From: Stenotrophomonas nitritireducens
GTDB taxonomy: Bacteria > Pseudomonadota > Gammaproteobacteria > Xanthomonadales > Xanthomonadaceae
DNA: 64,000 nucleotides
Direction of reading: 5' to 3'
NCBI RefSeq assembly: GCF_001700965.1
Contig: NZ_CP016756.1
Location: 3,276,501 to 3,340,500, forward strand
Shown piece after piece: positions 24,486 through 34,814 of this stretch. The notes beneath the pieces were generated by a model, which was not told where the DNA came from, searched no databases, and saw nothing but the letters and a program-made list of their open reading frames with translations. Each line of letters begins with the position of its first letter. The first letter of the stretch is position 1. The position numbers were made by a program, and so were the translations under genes.

Positions 24486-24662
24486 TTGTTGCTCTGCTCC
24501 CTCCCTTGCGCGGCAGCGTAGGAGAGGGCTGGGGAGGGTTGCCGTTGATTTTGCTCTGCGCAGGAGGCAACAGCCAAATTCAAGGCCAGGTCCAGAGCTA
24601 CCCCTCCCCAACCCGCCCCTGCGCTGCGCTGCGCGCGGGAGGGAGCTGAAGCTGCGTTGCGC
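24486..24662. repeat. Inverted pair of GC-rich hairpin repeats between the glycosyltransferase gene and prfA
   Basis: Two copies of the CTCCCTCCC...GGGAGGG hairpin family seen at 21.4-21.7 kb face each other: about 24489-24540 (ending GGGCTGGGGAGGG) and about 24600-24655 (starting CTACCCCTCCCCAACC). They fill the gap between the end of prfA and the start of the glycosyltransferase gene, both on the minus strand, so any promoter of the latter has to lie within or after this block. Confidence 0.7.
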
Positions 24663-24683
24663 ATAGGGGTCGGAGGAGGGGGC

Positions 24684-25769
24684 TTACGTCCCTTCAGCCA
24701 ACCGCGCCAGCTCATCCACCTGGTGCTCGTGCTGCAGGCGCGCGATCAGATCGTCCAGGCCGCCTTCGATGATGTTCGGCAGGTCATACAGGGTCAGGCC
24801 CTCGACACGATGGTCGGTGATGCGGCCCTGCGGGAAGCTGTAGGTGCGGATGCGCTGGCTGCGGTCGCCACTGCCAACCTGCAGGCGGCGCGACTCGGCT
24901 TGGGCTGCGGCCTGCTTGCTGCGCTCGGCATCCAGCAGCTGTGCCTTCAGGCGCTTCATCGCCTTGTCGCGGTTGGCATGCTGGCTGCGCTCGGTCTGGC
25001 ATTCCACCACCACGCCGCTGGGGATATGGGTGATGCGGATCGCCGATTCGGTCTTGTTGACGTGCTGGCCTCCGGCGCCGGAGGAGCGATAGGTGTCCAC
25101 CCGCAGGTCGGCCGGGTTGATCACCACGTCTTCAACATCATCGGCTTCGGGAATGATTGCCACCGTCGCCGCCGAGGTGTGGATGCGGCCCTGTGATTCG
25201 GTGGCCGGCACGCGCTGCACGCGATGCGTGCCCGATTCGAACTTCAGCTTGGAATAGGCGCCACGGCCAACCACGCGCGCCACGATTTCCTTGTAGCCAC
25301 CGTGTTCACCGGGATTGTCGGATTCGACCTCGACCTTCCAGCCTTGGCGCTCGGCGTAGCGGGCGTACATGCGGAACAGGTCGCCGGCAAAGATTGCCGC
25401 CTCGTCGCCACCGGTGCCGGCGCGCACTTCCAGGAACAGGTTGCCTTCATCGCGCGGGTCGCGTGGCACCAGCAGCAGTGCCAGCTCCTCGTCCAGGGCC
25501 TGCAACCGTGCCTGTGCGGCGCTGATTTCTTCCTCGGCCAGCTCGCGCAGCTCCGGGTCGTTGCGCATGGCCTCGGCCGAGGCCAGATCTTCCAGCGCAC
25601 GGGTTTCGTTCGCCAATGCGGTGGCGATGGGTTCCAGTTGCGAGAACTCGCGGGAAAAATTGCGGAAGCGCTCGTTGTCGGCGACCACATCCGGGTCGGA
25701 AAGCAGGCGTTCCAGTTCTTCACGGCGCTCGGCCAGTGCCAGCAGCTTACGGCGCAGGGTCGGCGTCAT
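24684..25769 (-). CDS. prfA: Peptide chain release factor 1
   Basis: A 361-residue RF1 that terminates translation at UAA and UAG. The stop-codon-reading tripeptide PAT is at 188-190 ([10 protein letters not shown]), which distinguishes RF1 from RF2, and the peptidyl-tRNA hydrolysis motif GGQ is at 233-235. I chose ATG 25769; an ATG three bases earlier directly abuts GAGGA. The start lies inside the 3' end of hemA (23-base overlap), so translation is coupled. The hemA-prfA order is conserved in gammaproteobacteria, although prmC does not follow here. Confidence 0.97.
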   Translation of the reverse strand: MTPTLRRKLLALAERREELERLLSDPDVVADNERFRNFSREFSQLEPIATALANETRALEDLASAEAMRNDPELRELAEEEISAAQARLQALDEELALLLVPRDPRDEGNLFLEVRAGTGGDEAAIFAGDLFRMYARYAERQGWKVEVESDNPGEHGGYKEIVARVVGRGAYSKLKFESGTHRVQRVPATESQGRIHTSAATVAIIPEADDVEDVVINPADLRVDTYRSSGAGGQHVNKTESAIRITHIPSGVVVECQTERSQHANRDKAMKRLKAQLLDAERSKQAAAQAESRRLQVGSGDRSQRIRTYSFPQGRITDHRVEGLTLYDLPNIIEGGLDDLIARLQHEHQVDELARLAEGT

Positions 25770-27030
25770 CATTCCTCGCTACGGGGTGTTGATACCCGGG
25801 CGTCGCCGGGAACAGGCGCTCGGCGGCGCGGGTGAGATCGGTATCGCCATCCAGCGCGGCTTGGCGCAGGGCAGCGGTAGGCGGGTGCAGCAGGCGGTTG
25901 GTCAGGCCGTGCGCCAGCTGTTCGAGTACTTCGTCCGGCAGTTTGCCATGGGCCAGTTGCTGCCGGGCCTTGGCCAGCAGCTCGGCGCGGGTGGTCTCGC
26001 CGAATGCCCGCAGCTGCCGGATCGGCGCCTGCAGGCGGGTGGCGCGCAGGTTTTCCAGGTAGCGGGTGACCTGCAGGTCGATGATGGATTCGGCCTCGGC
26101 GGCGGCCTCACGGCGGCCCCGGCGGTTTTCTTCCACCGCCCGTTCCATGTCGTCCACGGTGTACAGGTAGGCGTCGGCCAGCGTGCCGACCTCGGCCTCG
26201 ATATCGCGCGGCACCGCCAGGTCGAACAGCAGCATCGGCTTGTGCCGGCGCGAACGCAGCGCGGTGGCGATCTGCCGGTGCAGGATCACCGGCTCGCGGG
26301 CGGCGGTGGCCGAGAACACCACATCGGCCTCGCCCATATGCCGTTCCAGTTCGCTCAGCGGCAACGCCACGCCGCCGTGGCGGCTGGCCAGGTCCTGGGC
26401 ATTGGCCAGCGTGCGGTTGGCGATCAGCAGGCGTTTCACCTTCGCATCGCTCAGGTGCTTGGCGACCAGCTCCATGGTTTCACCGGCGCCGACCAGCAGC
26501 ACCGTGGATTCATCCATGCGCGCGAACGAGTCCTGCGCCAGCCGCACCGCTGTGGACGCCACCGAAATTGGATTTGCGCCGACGCGGGTGTCGGTACGGG
26601 CGCGCTTGGCCACCGAGAAGGTCTGCTGGAACAACCGGTCCAATTGTTGCCCGATGGCGCCGCTGTCGTGGGCCAGCGCCCAGGCATCCTTGACCTGTCC
26701 CAGAATCTGCGGCTCGCCCAGCACCATCGAATCCAGCCCGGTGGCGACCCGGAACAGGTGGCGCACGGCGTCGCCGTCACTGTGCTGGTACAGATAGCCC
26801 TGCAGGCTGCCGGCGTGGTGCTCCAGCCAATGGCTCAGCGCCTTGCTGTCGTCGGCAACCGCGTACAGCTCGGTGCGGTTGCAGGTGGACAGCAGCACGG
26901 CCTCGGCCAGCTGCGGCGTCTGCCGCAATGAATCCATCGCGCGCGGCAGGGCGTCTCCGCCAAAGGCAGCGCGTTCGCGCAGTTCTACCGGCGCAGTCTG
27001 GTGGTTCAGTCCGAGCACCCACAGGGTCAT
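25747..27030 (-). CDS. hemA: Glutamyl-tRNA reductase
   Basis: A 427-residue enzyme of the C5 haem pathway that reduces Glu-tRNA(Glu) to glutamate-1-semialdehyde with NADPH. The N-terminal [13 protein letters not shown] and the catalytic Cys50 in [11 protein letters not shown] match the family. The NADPH-binding [13 protein letters not shown] is near residue 190 and the dimerisation helix is C-terminal. It is divergent from the TPR-lolB-ispE operon with a 67-base intergenic region that must hold both promoters. Confidence 0.97.
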   Translation of the reverse strand: MTLWVLGLNHQTAPVELRERAAFGGDALPRAMDSLRQTPQLAEAVLLSTCNRTELYAVADDSKALSHWLEHHAGSLQGYLYQHSDGDAVRHLFRVATGLDSMVLGEPQILGQVKDAWALAHDSGAIGQQLDRLFQQTFSVAKRARTDTRVGANPISVASTAVRLAQDSFARMDESTVLLVGAGETMELVAKHLSDAKVKRLLIANRTLANAQDLASRHGGVALPLSELERHMGEADVVFSATAAREPVILHRQIATALRSRRHKPMLLFDLAVPRDIEAEVGTLADAYLYTVDDMERAVEENRRGRREAAAEAESIIDLQVTRYLENLRATRLQAPIRQLRAFGETTRAELLAKARQQLAHGKLPDEVLEQLAHGLTNRLLHPPTAALRQAALDGDTDLTRAAERLFPATPGYQHPVARNDDADPAP

Positions 27031-27097
27031 CTGTTCAGTTGCTTGCGATAAGCTGCTGGCTGTTGAAGGCCGCCATTTTACGGCCCGGTTGCGTCAG

Positions 27098-28780
27098 ATG
27101 CCCGTATTCAATCGCATATGCACCGTTCTGTTGCTTTCCCTGCCGGTTTTCCCGGTGCTGGCGGCCCCTGCCGCGCGTGTCCAGGTGCCGGTGGCGGCTG
27201 ACGCCCTGCCGCTGACCCCGGTGCTGGCTGGCGAATTCTCGCTGCAGGCCGGCAAGCTCCCCGACGCTGCGCGCTGGTACCTGCAGGCCGCCCAGGAAGC
27301 CAAGGGCGACGTGGGCCTGGCCGAGCGCGCTACCCGCATTGCCATGCTGGCCGATGATGCCGACCGAGCCGAGCAGGCGTTGGCCCTGTGGGCCCAGCGT
27401 GACCCCGGTTCGGTCGCGGTGCGCGGTACACGCGGGGCGCTGGCCATGCGCAATGGCGATGCCAAGCTGGCCCGCAAGGAATTGCTGGCGGTGTTGCGCT
27501 CCCCCGAGCCGCGCGCTTGGCGCTACGCCCTGCTGGCGTTGGCCACCGGCGGCCGTGACCCGGCGGTACCGGCCGACGTGCTAGGCCAGCTGGTCGATGC
27601 CAATGCGATACCCGATGACCTGGAGGCCTGGCAGGAGTTTGGCCGGCTGGCGCTGCGGATGGAGCGGCCGGAGCTGTCGCGGCGCATGGTGGCCGAAGTG
27701 GTCAAGCGCTTCCCCGACGAGCCGCGCGTGACCCTGCTGCACGCTTCGCAGCTCAATCAGGCCGGCAAGAAGGATGAGGCGCTGGTCCTGCTCAAGGGCA
27801 TCGAGCCGAAGGCGGAAAAGGATGACGAACTGCGCGCAGCGCTGGCCATCGCCTATGACATGCTGGGCGACACCGCCGCTGCCGAGCATGTGCTGTCGGT
27901 AGGCGAGCAGAACCTGCAGAGCTGGGGCATGCGTGCCTCGCTGTTGGCCAAGCAGAAGGACGACGCGGCCCTGCTGGCGCTGTACCAGGACATTTCGGCC
28001 AAGGCCAGCAAGCCGGATCCGGACCAGCGCCTGCTGCTGGGCAAGATCGCCGAATACCTGAAGCGTTATCAGGAAGCGGTGGACTGGTACCACGGCGTGC
28101 CCGGTGGCGAGCACCGCGGCGAAGCGCAGCTGCGCGCCGTCAATGCGTTGTATCTGCTGGGCGACAAGGCCGAGGCCGCCAAGGAAGTGCAGTCGGTGCA
28201 GACCGATGCGTCCCTGGACGACGACGTGCGCCGCGACGCCTACCTGCTCCAATCCGAGTTGCAGCTGCGTGACGGCAACGCCCAGGCCGAGCTTGATGTG
28301 CTGGGCCGTGGCCTGGCGGCCTTCCCGGACGACAGTGCGCTGCTGTATGCCCGCGCGCTGGCATGGGAGCGCAGTGATGACGTGCCGCGTGCCGAAGCCG
28401 ACCTGCGCAAGGTGCTGGTTGCCGAGCCGGAGAATGTCGCCGCGCTCAACGCCCTGGGCTACACCCTGGCCGACCGCACCCATCGCTACCAGGAGGCCTT
28501 GGAGCTGATCGACCGCGCGCGCGTAGCCGAGCCGGACAATGCGGCTATCGTCGACAGCTATGGCTGGGTGCTGTACCGACTGGGCCGCAACGAGGAAGCG
28601 CTGGTGCACCTGCGTCGCGCCTGGACCTTGAACAAGGACCCGGAAATCGCCGCCCACGTTGCCGAAGTGCTGTGGGTGCTGGGGCAGAAAGAAGAAGCAC
28701 GGCGCTTTTTCGAGGAAGCCCGCAAGCTGGATCCGGACAACCGCGCGCTGCAGCGTGCGATCGAAAAGTTGGGTGTATGA
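27098..28780 (+). CDS. Exported TPR-repeat protein upstream of lolB
   Basis: A 560-residue periplasmic or outer-membrane-associated protein. A signal peptide (1-23, [18 protein letters not shown]) is followed by about ten TPR-like helical hairpins, best conserved at the C-terminus ([55 protein letters not shown]). No enzymatic domain is seen. Gene order hemA / TPR / lolB / ispE / prs is conserved in Pseudomonas, suggesting a scaffold role linked to lipoprotein or envelope assembly (inference). The upstream open frame from 26843 is antisense to hemA. The stop overlaps the lolB start as ATGA. Confidence 0.9.
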   Translation: MPVFNRICTVLLLSLPVFPVLAAPAARVQVPVAADALPLTPVLAGEFSLQAGKLPDAARWYLQAAQEAKGDVGLAERATRIAMLADDADRAEQALALWAQRDPGSVAVRGTRGALAMRNGDAKLARKELLAVLRSPEPRAWRYALLALATGGRDPAVPADVLGQLVDANAIPDDLEAWQEFGRLALRMERPELSRRMVAEVVKRFPDEPRVTLLHASQLNQAGKKDEALVLLKGIEPKAEKDDELRAALAIAYDMLGDTAAAEHVLSVGEQNLQSWGMRASLLAKQKDDAALLALYQDISAKASKPDPDQRLLLGKIAEYLKRYQEAVDWYHGVPGGEHRGEAQLRAVNALYLLGDKAEAAKEVQSVQTDASLDDDVRRDAYLLQSELQLRDGNAQAELDVLGRGLAAFPDDSALLYARALAWERSDDVPRAEADLRKVLVAEPENVAALNALGYTLADRTHRYQEALELIDRARVAEPDNAAIVDSYGWVLYRLGRNEEALVHLRRAWTLNKDPEIAAHVAEVLWVLGQKEEARRFFEEARKLDPDNRALQRAIEKLGV

Positions 28781-29439
28781 ACGTGATGATGTGGCGGGCG
28801 CCGTTGGCGCTTGTGATGGTGGGGGCGCTTGCGGCCTGTGGCTCGGTGCCCAAGCGGCAAGCCGCGCCGGTGGCGGCCGAGGTGGCGCAGATTTCGGCAG
28901 CAGCACAGGCGGCAGAACAGGCGCGGCAGGCCGCATTGATGGCGCAGCCGGACTGGTCCTTCCAGGGCCGGGTGGCGATCAGCAAGGGCCGTAACGGCGG
29001 CAATGGCCGGATTGACTGGCTGCAGCAGGGTCCGGTGTACCAAGTAAGCCTTGCGGCGCCGGTCACCCGCCAGAGCTGGCAGCTCAGCGGCGGCGAACCC
29101 GGCCAGCCGGTGCGTCTGGACGGCCTGGAGGGCGGCCCGCGCAGCGCCGATGACGCCGCGCAGCTGTTGTTGCAAGCCACCGGCTGGGAAATCCCGGTCG
29201 CGCAGCTGGCGCAATGGGTACGCGGCCTGCCGACCTCTGCCGGCATGGCACCGGAGCATCTAGGCTTCGATGCCGACGGACGGCCACGAGTGCTGCGCCA
29301 GCAGGGCTGGCAGGTCGACTATCTGGACTGGTACCCGGCCGAGGCCGGGCGCCCTTCGCTGCCGCGGCGGATCGAGGCGGTCAATGGCGATGCCAAGGTC
29401 CGTCTGATCGTGGATGAATGGGGCGCGGGCGCACCATGA
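28777..29439 (+). CDS. lolB: Outer-membrane lipoprotein acceptor LolB
   Basis: A 220-residue lipoprotein, itself anchored in the outer membrane, that receives lipoproteins from LolA and inserts them. The lipobox is LAAC, with Cys at residue 21. A ~35-residue helical linker precedes the LolA/LolB fold, which shows [32 protein letters not shown] and [16 protein letters not shown], typical LolB segments. It overlaps the TPR gene at its start and ispE at its end, both as ATGA. Confidence 0.94.
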   Translation: MNVMMWRAPLALVMVGALAACGSVPKRQAAPVAAEVAQISAAAQAAEQARQAALMAQPDWSFQGRVAISKGRNGGNGRIDWLQQGPVYQVSLAAPVTRQSWQLSGGEPGQPVRLDGLEGGPRSADDAAQLLLQATGWEIPVAQLAQWVRGLPTSAGMAPEHLGFDADGRPRVLRQQGWQVDYLDWYPAEAGRPSLPRRIEAVNGDAKVRLIVDEWGAGAP

Positions 29440-30314
29440 CCGTGCAGGCTGACGCCGCGAGCTGGTCGTACTGGCCGGCCCCGGCCAAATTGAATCTGTT
29501 CCTGCAGATCACCGGCCGTCGCGACGATGGTTACCACCTGCTGCAGACCGTTTTCCGCCTGCTGGATTGGGGTGACCGCATCGGGCTGCGCCTGCGTGAG
29601 GACGGGCAGATACGCCGTCACGGGCCTTCGGTGGCAGGTGTCGCCGAGGCCGATGATCTGGTGGTTCGTGCGGCTATCGCGCTGAGAAATGCCTCAAAAT
29701 GCACTAAAGGTGTCGATATCCGGGTTGAAAAGCGGATTCCGGCCGGTGGCGGTTTCGGCGGCGGGTCCTCCGATGCGGCCACCGTGCTGGTGGCGCTCAA
29801 TGCGCTGTGGGGCACTGGTCTGGATGAAGACGCCTTGGCCGCCCTTGGCCTGCACCTGGGCGCCGATGTGCCCGTATTTGTGCGCGGCCGCAGTGCCTGG
29901 GCTGAAGGCGTGGGTGAAATACTGACGCCGATCGAACTGCCGGAAGCATGGTATTTGCTGGTTGATCCTGGCGTTCATGTGCCCACGGCTGAACTTTTTC
30001 GTTCGCAGCATTTGACGCGGGATGCCAAGCCCGTGAAAATAGCGGACTTCGCTTCCGGGACCGTCCTCGGAAATGCGTTCGAGCCGGTACTACGGCGTCG
30101 GGAACCTGCCATCGAGGCAACGTTCCAGGCCCTGTCAGGTAGTGGTCGGGCACGGCTCACGGGGTCGGGAAGCGGTTGTTTCGTCGAATTTGCCACGCGC
30201 GATGCTGCAGAGCAGGCGTTGGCGGAGTTGCCGGAGCAACTGCGGGCATGGGTGGCTGCGGGCGTTGATCGCTCGCCACTGCTTGATGCGCTGGAGACGA
30301 CGGGAATTGTTTGA
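29436..30314 (+). CDS. ispE: 4-diphosphocytidyl-2-C-methyl-D-erythritol kinase
   Basis: A 292-residue GHMP-family kinase of the MEP isoprenoid pathway that phosphorylates CDP-ME at the 2-hydroxyl. Motifs are [21 protein letters not shown] (substrate site), the ATP-binding glycine-rich loop [14 protein letters not shown] near residue 105, and [12 protein letters not shown] near 240. ATG 29436 overlaps the lolB stop. The reading frame ends only three bases before the mature 5' end of tRNA-Gln. Confidence 0.96.
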   Translation: MTVQADAASWSYWPAPAKLNLFLQITGRRDDGYHLLQTVFRLLDWGDRIGLRLREDGQIRRHGPSVAGVAEADDLVVRAAIALRNASKCTKGVDIRVEKRIPAGGGFGGGSSDAATVLVALNALWGTGLDEDALAALGLHLGADVPVFVRGRSAWAEGVGEILTPIELPEAWYLLVDPGVHVPTAELFRSQHLTRDAKPVKIADFASGTVLGNAFEPVLRRREPAIEATFQALSGSGRARLTGSGSGCFVEFATRDAAEQALAELPEQLRAWVAAGVDRSPLLDALETTGIV

Positions 30315-30317
30315 TGC

Positions 30318-30394
30318 AGGGGCGTCGCCAAGAGGCCCAAGGCACCAGGTTTTGATCCTGGCATTCGTAGGTTCGAATCCTACCGCCCCTGCCA
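30318..30394 (+). tRNA. tRNA-Gln (anticodon TTG)
   Basis: A 77-base cloverleaf. The acceptor stem AGGGGCG pairs with CGCCCCT, followed by G and an encoded CCA. The anticodon arm is CCAGG-TTTTGAT-CCTGG with TTG at positions 34-36, and the T arm is GTAGG-TTCGAAT-CCTAC. It begins three bases after the ispE stop with no room for a separate promoter, so it is probably processed from the lolB-ispE transcript. Confidence 0.95.
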
Positions 30395-30503
30395 CACGTT
30401 CCCTCCGGCTGTAAGCGCTACGGATGTGCGCGCCAACCCAATACGCGCCATCTCTGCAGCACTCCTGTTCCTTTGCTACTCGCCCCCGCCCGAGAGAGCT
30501 GTC

Positions 30504-31463
30504 ATGCAAGAATCCCCGAATCTGCTGGTTTTTTCCGGCAATGCCAACAAACACCTTGCGCAGAGCATCTGCAAGGAACTCGGGGTAAGACCGGGTAAGG
30601 CGCTGGTTTCCAAGTTCTCCGACGGCGAAGTGCAGGTCGAGATCCAGGAAAACGTGCGTAAGCAGGATGTATTCGTGGTCCAGTCCACCGGCGCCCCGAG
30701 TGCGGAAAACCTGATGGAGCTGCTGGTGATCATCGACGCGCTCAAGCGCGCGAGCGCCGCCTCCGTCACCGCGGTGGTGCCGTACTTCGGCTACGCCCGC
30801 CAGGATCGCCGCATGCGCTCCTCGCGCGTGCCGATCACCGCCAAGGTTGCTGCAAAGATGTTTTCGGCCGTGCACACCGACCAGATCCTCACGGTCGACC
30901 TGCACGCCGACCAGATCCAGGGTTTCTTCGACATGCCGGTCGACAATGTCTATGCCTCGCCGCTGTTGCTGGCAGACATCTGGCGCGTCTATGGCACCGA
31001 CAACCTGATCGTGGTCAGCCCGGACGTAGGCGGCGTGGTACGCGCCCGCGCCGTGGCAAAGCGCCTGGATGATGCCGACCTGGCCATCATCGACAAGCGC
31101 CGCCCGCGTGCCAACGTCGCCACCGTGATGAACATCATCGGTGACGTTGAAGGCAAGACCTGCGTGATGGTCGACGACATCGTCGACACCGCCGGCACCC
31201 TGTGTGCTGCCGCTGCTGCCCTCAAGGCGCGCGGTGCACTGAAGGTTGCCGCGTACTGCACCCACGCCGTGCTCTCGGGCCCGGCGGTGGATAACCTGAA
31301 TAATTCCCAGCTCGACGAGCTGGTGGTGACCGACACGATCCCGCTTTCCGAAGTGGCCCGCGTCTGTCCCAAGATCCGCCAGATCAGCGTGGCCGAAATG
31401 CTGGCCGAGACGATGCGCCGCATCGCCTTCGGTGAGTCGGTCAGCTCGATGTACGTGGATTGA
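30504..31463 (+). CDS. prs: Ribose-phosphate pyrophosphokinase (PRPP synthetase)
   Basis: A 319-residue enzyme that makes PRPP from ribose-5-phosphate and ATP for nucleotide, His and Trp synthesis. Visible motifs are [22 protein letters not shown], the ATP-binding [10 protein letters not shown], the His of [11 protein letters not shown] and the PRPP loop [14 protein letters not shown] 30504 gives the normal family length; the upstream frame from 30426 crosses the region just after the tRNA. It lies between tRNA-Gln and rplY. Confidence 0.97.
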   Translation: MQESPNLLVFSGNANKHLAQSICKELGVRPGKALVSKFSDGEVQVEIQENVRKQDVFVVQSTGAPSAENLMELLVIIDALKRASAASVTAVVPYFGYARQDRRMRSSRVPITAKVAAKMFSAVHTDQILTVDLHADQIQGFFDMPVDNVYASPLLLADIWRVYGTDNLIVVSPDVGGVVRARAVAKRLDDADLAIIDKRRPRANVATVMNIIGDVEGKTCVMVDDIVDTAGTLCAAAAALKARGALKVAAYCTHAVLSGPAVDNLNNSQLDELVVTDTIPLSEVARVCPKIRQISVAEMLAETMRRIAFGESVSSMYVD

Positions 31464-31472
31464 TGGATCCGG

Positions 31473-31526
31473 TCCCCGGCGTGTCCGGGGATCACAACAG
31501 ACTCTTCTGGTCGCGGAAGAGTCTTT
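31473..31526 (+). promoter_or_regulatory. Two hairpins between prs and rplY
   Basis: Stem 1 (TCCCCGG / CCGGGGA, 31473-31491) starts 10 bases after the prs stop. Stem 2 (GACTCTTC / GAAGAGTC, 31500-31523) is followed by TTTA. The short T run suggests a weak terminator or a stem protecting the prs or rplY end of a shared transcript. Confidence 0.5.
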
Positions 31527-31568
31527 ACGCAGCGCCGCGAGGCGGTGCAACAACCTAGAGTAGTCAAC

Positions 31569-32171
31569 ATGGCAAAGTCCCACGAAATCAAAGTCGCCCG
31601 TCGTGACGTGCAAGGTCAGGGTGCGAGCCGCCGCCTGCGTCATGCCGGTGTGGTCCCGGGTATCGTTTACGGCGGTAACAAGGAGCCGGTGAAGGTCGAG
31701 TTCAACCACAACGAGATCTGGCTGGCCCAGTTCAACGATTGGTTCTACTCCTCGATCATCGACCTGAACCTCGACGGCACCCTCCACAAGGTGCTGCTGC
31801 GTGACATGCAGCGTCACCCGTACAAGCAGCTGGTCATGCACCTGGATTTCCAGCGCGTGAACGAAAACGAAGTGCTGCACGCTTCGGTGCCGCTGACCTT
31901 CATCAACGAAGACACCTCGCCGGCTGGCAAGGCTGCCGACGTGCTGGTCACCCACGAACTGAAGGAAGTGGCGATTGCCTGCTTGCCGAAGGACCTGCCG
32001 GAGTCGATCGAAGTCGACCTGGGCGAGCTGAAGGCTGGCGACATCATCTACCTGTCGGGCCTGAAGCTGCCGGCTGGCGTGGAAATCCCGGCGCTGAAGC
32101 TGGGCAAGAACCACGACGACGCCGTGGTCATCGCCAAGACCGCCGCTGCAGAAGAAGCAGCAGCCGAGTAA
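31569..32171 (+). CDS. rplY: 50S ribosomal protein L25 (Ctc type)
   Basis: A 200-residue long-form L25. The N-terminal ~95 residues are the 5S rRNA-binding L25 domain (RRDVQGQGASRRLRHAG, VPGIVYGG), followed by a ~100-residue TL5/Ctc C-terminal domain and an Ala/Glu-rich tail. ATG 31569 follows the CAACCTAGAGTAGTCAAC leader. The order prs-rplY-pth-ychF is conserved in gammaproteobacteria. Confidence 0.96.
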   Translation: MAKSHEIKVARRDVQGQGASRRLRHAGVVPGIVYGGNKEPVKVEFNHNEIWLAQFNDWFYSSIIDLNLDGTLHKVLLRDMQRHPYKQLVMHLDFQRVNENEVLHASVPLTFINEDTSPAGKAADVLVTHELKEVAIACLPKDLPESIEVDLGELKAGDIIYLSGLKLPAGVEIPALKLGKNHDDAVVIAKTAAAEEAAAE

Positions 32172-32182
32172 TCGGCACTGTT

Positions 32183-32206
32183 GCGCCCGCTCTTCGGAGC
32201 GGGCGC
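32183..32206 (+). terminator. UUCG-capped hairpin after rplY
   Basis: A perfect 10-bp stem (GCGCCCGCTC / GAGCGGGCGC) closed by TTCG, 11 bases after the rplY stop and 18 before pth. There is no T run, so it may attenuate rather than end transcription into pth. Confidence 0.6.
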
Positions 32207-32224
32207 AGCAGATGCATCTGACAG

Positions 32225-32803
32225 ATGACTGGCTTGCGATTGATTGTTGGTCTCGGCAACCCCGGACCCGAACACGCCCGAACCCGGCATAACGCTGGGT
32301 TTCATTTCGTTGAGGCCCTGGCAGAGCGGCAGGGTGCGCGCTGGGCGCTGGAAAGCAAATTGTTTGGCGAAGTCGCCAAGGTCGAAATTGCCGGGCAACC
32401 GGTATGGCTGTTGAAGCCGGCCACCTACATGAACCTGTCTGGCAAATCGGTCACCGCCGCGCAGCGGTTCTGGAAGATCGAGCCGGAAGAAACCCTGCTT
32501 GCACACGACGAACTGGACATGCCGCCCGGCGTGGCCCGGCTCAAGTTCGACGGTGGTCATGGTGGCCAGAACGGCCTGCGTGACACCATCCGCCTGCTCG
32601 GTCATGGCAAGTTCCACCGTCTGCGTCTCGGCATCGGCCATCCCGGTCACAAGGACCGCGTGGTGAGCTGGGTGTTGGGGCGTCCGTCACCGGATGACTC
32701 GGTGCTGATGGCACAGGCCATCGATGCGGCCATCGACGTGTTGCCGTTGGCGGTTGCCGGGGATTACAACGAAGCCATGAAGCGGCTGCACACCACCAAG
32801 TGA
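32225..32803 (+). CDS. pth: Peptidyl-tRNA hydrolase
   Basis: A 192-residue enzyme that releases tRNA from dropped-off peptidyl-tRNA. The signature [18 protein letters not shown] contains the catalytic His (RHNAGF), and [21 protein letters not shown] and [11 protein letters not shown] are intact. The ATG is 54 bases after rplY. Confidence 0.97.
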   Translation: MTGLRLIVGLGNPGPEHARTRHNAGFHFVEALAERQGARWALESKLFGEVAKVEIAGQPVWLLKPATYMNLSGKSVTAAQRFWKIEPEETLLAHDELDMPPGVARLKFDGGHGGQNGLRDTIRLLGHGKFHRLRLGIGHPGHKDRVVSWVLGRPSPDDSVLMAQAIDAAIDVLPLAVAGDYNEAMKRLHTTK

Positions 32804-32813
32804 GCAGGAAATG

Positions 32814-32859
32814 GGGAATGGGGAATGGAACGGCAGCAGCCCTTCCACTCCCCATTCCC
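32814..32859. repeat. Inverted repeat of the GGGAATGGGGAATGG type
   Basis: GGGAATGGGGAATGGAA (32814-32830) and TTCCACTCCCCATTCCC (32843-32859) pair over 17 positions with one G-T wobble around a 12-base loop, filling the pth-ychF gap. The repeats are purine/pyrimidine strand-biased. Confidence 0.75.
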
Positions 32860-32885
32860 GATTTTCCATTCACGGGAGTTCAAGC

Positions 32886-33977
32886 ATGGGTATCAAATGC
32901 GGCATCGTCGGTCTGCCCAATGTCGGCAAGTCGACCCTGTTCAATGCGCTGACCAAGGCGGGTATCGCTGCGGCCAACTTCCCGTTCTGCACGATCGAGC
33001 CGAACACCGGCGTCGTGCCGGTGCCGGACCCGCGCCTTGATGCGCTGGCGGCAATCGTCAAGCCGGAGCGGGTGATCCCGACCACGATGGAGTTCGTCGA
33101 CATCGCCGGCCTGGTTGCCGGTGCGTCCAAGGGTGAAGGCCTGGGCAACAAGTTCCTGGCCCACATCCGCGAGACCGATGCCATCGCCCACGTCGTGCGC
33201 TGCTTCGAAGACAGCAACGTCATCCACGTTTCCAACAAGGTCGACCCCATCGCCGATATCGAGACCATCGATACCGAGCTGGCGCTGGCCGACCTGGAAT
33301 CGGTGTTGAAGGCACTGGACCGCGCTACCCGTGCGGCCAAGGCCAACGACAAGGAAGCACTGGCCCGCAAGCCGGTGCTGGAGAAGCTGGCTTCGGCGCT
33401 GGACCAGGGCAAGTCGGCGCGCTCGGCTGGCCTCGATGCTGACGAGAAGGCGTTGATCCGTGACATGTTCCTGATCACGCTCAAGCCGCTGATGTACATC
33501 GCCAACGTGGCCGAAGACGGTTTCGAGAACAATCCGCTGCTGGACGTCGTGCGCGCGCGCGCCGAAGCCGAGGGTGCCGAAGTGGTGCCGGTGTGTGCGG
33601 CGATCGAAGAAGAAATGGCGCAGCTGGACGACGCTGACCGTGACGAGTTCCTCAAGGATCTTGGCCTGGAAGAGCCCGGCCTGAACCGCGTGATCCGCGC
33701 CGGCTACAAGCTGCTGGGCCTGCAGACCTACTTCACCGCTGGTGTGAAGGAAGTCCGCGCATGGCAGCTGCGCGCCGGCTCCACCGCGCCGCAGGCTGCC
33801 GGTGTGATCCATACCGATTTCGAGCGCGGCTTCATCCGCGCCGAAACCATCAGCTACGAGGACTTCATCAACCTCAAGGGCGAGCAGGGCGCCAAGGAAG
33901 CCGGCCGCCTGCGTCTGGAAGGCAAGGATTACATCGTCAAGGAAGGCGACGTGCTGCATTTCCGCTTCAACGTCTGA
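32886..33977 (+). CDS. ychF: Redox-regulated ATPase YchF (Obg-related)
   Basis: A 363-residue Obg-family P-loop ATPase, an OLA1 homologue associated with ribosomes and oxidative stress. G1 is [14 protein letters not shown]; the G3-like [17 protein letters not shown] and a coiled-coil middle domain follow, and a C-terminal TGS-like domain begins near [17 protein letters not shown]. The NxxE-type G4 that gives ATP preference is NVAEDG. I chose ATG 32886; the open frame upstream runs through the inverted repeat. Confidence 0.96.
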   Translation: MGIKCGIVGLPNVGKSTLFNALTKAGIAAANFPFCTIEPNTGVVPVPDPRLDALAAIVKPERVIPTTMEFVDIAGLVAGASKGEGLGNKFLAHIRETDAIAHVVRCFEDSNVIHVSNKVDPIADIETIDTELALADLESVLKALDRATRAAKANDKEALARKPVLEKLASALDQGKSARSAGLDADEKALIRDMFLITLKPLMYIANVAEDGFENNPLLDVVRARAEAEGAEVVPVCAAIEEEMAQLDDADRDEFLKDLGLEEPGLNRVIRAGYKLLGLQTYFTAGVKEVRAWQLRAGSTAPQAAGVIHTDFERGFIRAETISYEDFINLKGEQGAKEAGRLRLEGKDYIVKEGDVLHFRFNV

Positions 33978-33997
33978 TCCAACGCACGTTGCAGTAC

Positions 33998-34028
33998 CGA
34001 CAAGGCCCCGCACTGCGGGGCCTTGTCG
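33998..34028. terminator. Strong hairpin after ychF
   Basis: A perfect 14-bp stem (CGACAAGGCCCCGC / GCGGGGCCTTGTCG) with a 3-base loop, 21 bases past the ychF stop. The T run is poor, so it is either a bidirectional weak terminator or a 3' stabilising stem. Confidence 0.6.
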
Positions 34029-34066
34029 TATCCGCAACTCGTGGTGTGGTCAAAAAATCATCACGA

Positions 34067-34147
34067 TTTCGAAACCCTTGCAGCGCAAGGGCTGCGCGCG
34101 CTTGTCCACAGCCTTCTCCAGTCATTGCACACAGCCGCTGTGGAGAA
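34067..34147. repeat. Dispersed element L, copy 1 (core)
   Basis: The core runs from TTTCGAAA (34067) through GCAGCGCAAGGGCTGCG, TTGTCCACAG (34102), TTCTCCA, CATTGCACACA and CTGTGGAGAA (34138-34147). CCACAGC and GCTGTGG can pair. A conserved 3' flank (CGCCATGTAATCCGCAGACGCATGCCGT) is shared with copy 2. Confidence 0.75.
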
Positions 34148-34186
34148 ACGGGTGCGCCATGTAATCCGCAGACGCATGCCGTCTTG

Positions 34187-34648
34187 CTTGTGGGAGCGGC
34201 GTCAGCCGCGAAGCTGGCGATGCTGAAGCACCCGGCAGCTGTGTCATCTGATAATGCATTTGCTTGGCGGCTGACGCCGCTCCCACAAGGTGGTTCAGCA
34301 CTCAGGCTTGTAGGAGCGGCGTCAGCCGCGAAGCTGACCATGCCGAAACACCAGGCAGCTGTGCCATCCGAAGATGTATCTGCTTCGCGGCTGACGCCGC
34401 TCCCACAAATTGGCTCAGCACCCAGGCTTGTAGGAGCGGCGTAAGCCGCGAAGCCGACCATGCCGAAGCACCAGGCAGCTATGCCATCTGATGACGCATC
34501 TGCTTCGCGGCTCACGCCGCTCCCACAAGATGGCTCAGCACTCAGGCTTGTGGGAGCGGCGTAAGCCGCGAAGCTGACCATGCCGAAACACCAGGCAGCT
34601 ATGCCATCTGTTGGTCCATCTGCTTCGCGGCTTACGCCGCTCCTACAG
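34187..34648. repeat. Array of four 120-bp paired-palindrome (REP/BIME-like) units
   Basis: Units start at 34187, 34307, 34427 and 34547, an exact 120-bp period; the last is cut after ~100 bases. Each has a left arm CTTGTRGGAGCGGCGTMAGCCGCGAAGC, a ~50-base spacer with the conserved CCATGCCGAARCACCAGGCAGCT, a right arm CTTCGCGGCTKACGCCGCTCCYACA and a short tail CTCAGCACYCAGG. The arms are inverted copies, so each unit can fold into one long hairpin or two short ones. Confidence 0.9.
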
Positions 34649-34694
34649 AAGCGCCGCTTTGCATCGCGACAGGCTGGTGAAATATTCACCGCAG

Positions 34695-34780
34695 TTTCGA
34701 AAGCATTGCAGCACAGGGCCTGCGCACAGTTGTCCACAGCCTTCTCCATCCATTGCACACAACCGCTGTGGAGAAACAGG
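34695..34780. repeat. Dispersed element L, copy 2 (core)
   Basis: Same order of blocks as copy 1: TTTCGAAAGCATTGCAG, GGCCTGCG, TTGTCCACAG (34730), TTCTCCATCCATTGCACACA and CTGTGGAGAA, then the shared 3' flank ending in CGCATGCCGT. It is preceded by GGCTGGTGAAATATT, also present before copy 3. Confidence 0.75.
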
Positions 34781-34814
34781 GGCGCCATGTAATCCGCAGA
34801 CGCATGCCGTATAG

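Noticed and set aside
30318..30394. Integrated element at tRNA-Gln
   Set aside because: The genes on both sides (ispE, prs) are the conserved neighbours; no integrase or duplicated tRNA end is seen.
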